A stretch of DNA of 64,000 nucleotides from Galaxea fascicularis (taxonomy: Eukaryota > Cnidaria > Anthozoa > Scleractinia > Euphylliidae): NCBI GenBank assembly GCA_948470475.1, contig OX419337.1, positions 21,508,306-21,572,305 of the forward strand, in the 5' to 3' direction. Each line of letters opens with the position of its first letter. Within the stretch, counting starts at the first letter, position 1. The translations under genes and the position numbers were made by a program. Below the pieces are notes generated by a model. The model searched no databases. It was not told the origin of the DNA and saw nothing but the letters and a program-made list of their open reading frames with translations. Positions 63,691 to 64,000 of this stretch are shown here, one piece after another.

Positions 63691-64000
63691 ACAGTGCAGC
63701 TTCCACACTCCAGCCTTTCAGAGAGGGTTGGTGGAAATTTCATAGGGGAAAGGATCATGAAGTGTGAAAACTTTCAAAGGAAAGATGTTTGATCGTGAAA
63801 CTGAACAGAAAGGAAGCACTGGGATCGGCTACATTTTGGATATGTTTGGGGGTGGGATGGAGGGGTGACCAAGGGAATAGTGAAAACCAAACACAGCCGT
63901 TTGCGCTCCAAACTGGCTCTTGTTTTTGGTGGGAAATGGAAATCAATTAAAGAGAAAATCACTAAAAGGTCAATTTATTTTAAAATAGTAGCACAAACCG
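63691..64000. other. MCCC2 intron 1, no feature
   Basis: No exon with a mitochondrial transit peptide or start Met in the right context is seen. MCCC2 exon 1 must be further right. Confidence 0.5.

Noticed and set aside
1..64000. CRISPR array or bacterial operon
   Set aside because: No short regularly spaced repeats with unique spacers and no compact gene clusters. Spliced animal genes account for the coding signal.

Overview
The window is nuclear DNA of an animal, most likely a cnidarian and probably an anthozoan such as a stony coral. The evidence is AT-rich, intron-dense sequence with GT-AG introns, two spliced ionotropic glutamate receptor genes, a mitochondrial carboxylase gene, Penelope-like elements with a GIY-YIG nuclease, and a dense population of short inverted-repeat elements. 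The exact species cannot be read from the sequence. No bacterial operons, rRNA genes or CRISPR arrays are present.

Layout. (1) 1-23.59 kb is duplicate unit A. It holds iGluR gene A (+ strand, 14 exons, 2127-17201), then a decayed 3' part of the methylcrotonoyl-CoA carboxylase beta gene on the - strand (22304-23565). (2) 23.6-26.26 kb is a junction zone with a tyrosine-recombinase-like exon and palindromic elements. (3) 26.26-55.5 kb is duplicate unit B. It holds iGluR gene B (+ strand, 28896-45800) and the intact 3' half of MCCC2 (- strand). (4) 55.5-64 kb carries the unduplicated 5' half of MCCC2. Its introns contain a Penelope-like RT fragment, a tRNA-derived SINE, a CAT-repeat tract and a 2.9-kb element with CACAGG termini that holds a small SAM-domain gene. 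MCCC2 exon 1 (start codon and transit peptide) lies beyond 64000.

How it fits together. One ancestral tandem duplication copied an iGluR gene together with the tail-to-tail 3' half of MCCC2, breaking inside the MCCC2 intron near 55.5 kb. Both receptor copies remain open: each of the 14 inferred exons has the same length in A and B, and each model gives 827 residues. The truncated MCCC2 copy lost internal exons and gained a stop codon. Later transposon insertions differ between the copies and can be dated relative to the duplication by comparing them.

All exon limits were placed by hand from splice signals, reading phase and agreement between paralogues. No alignment, RNA or database search was available.
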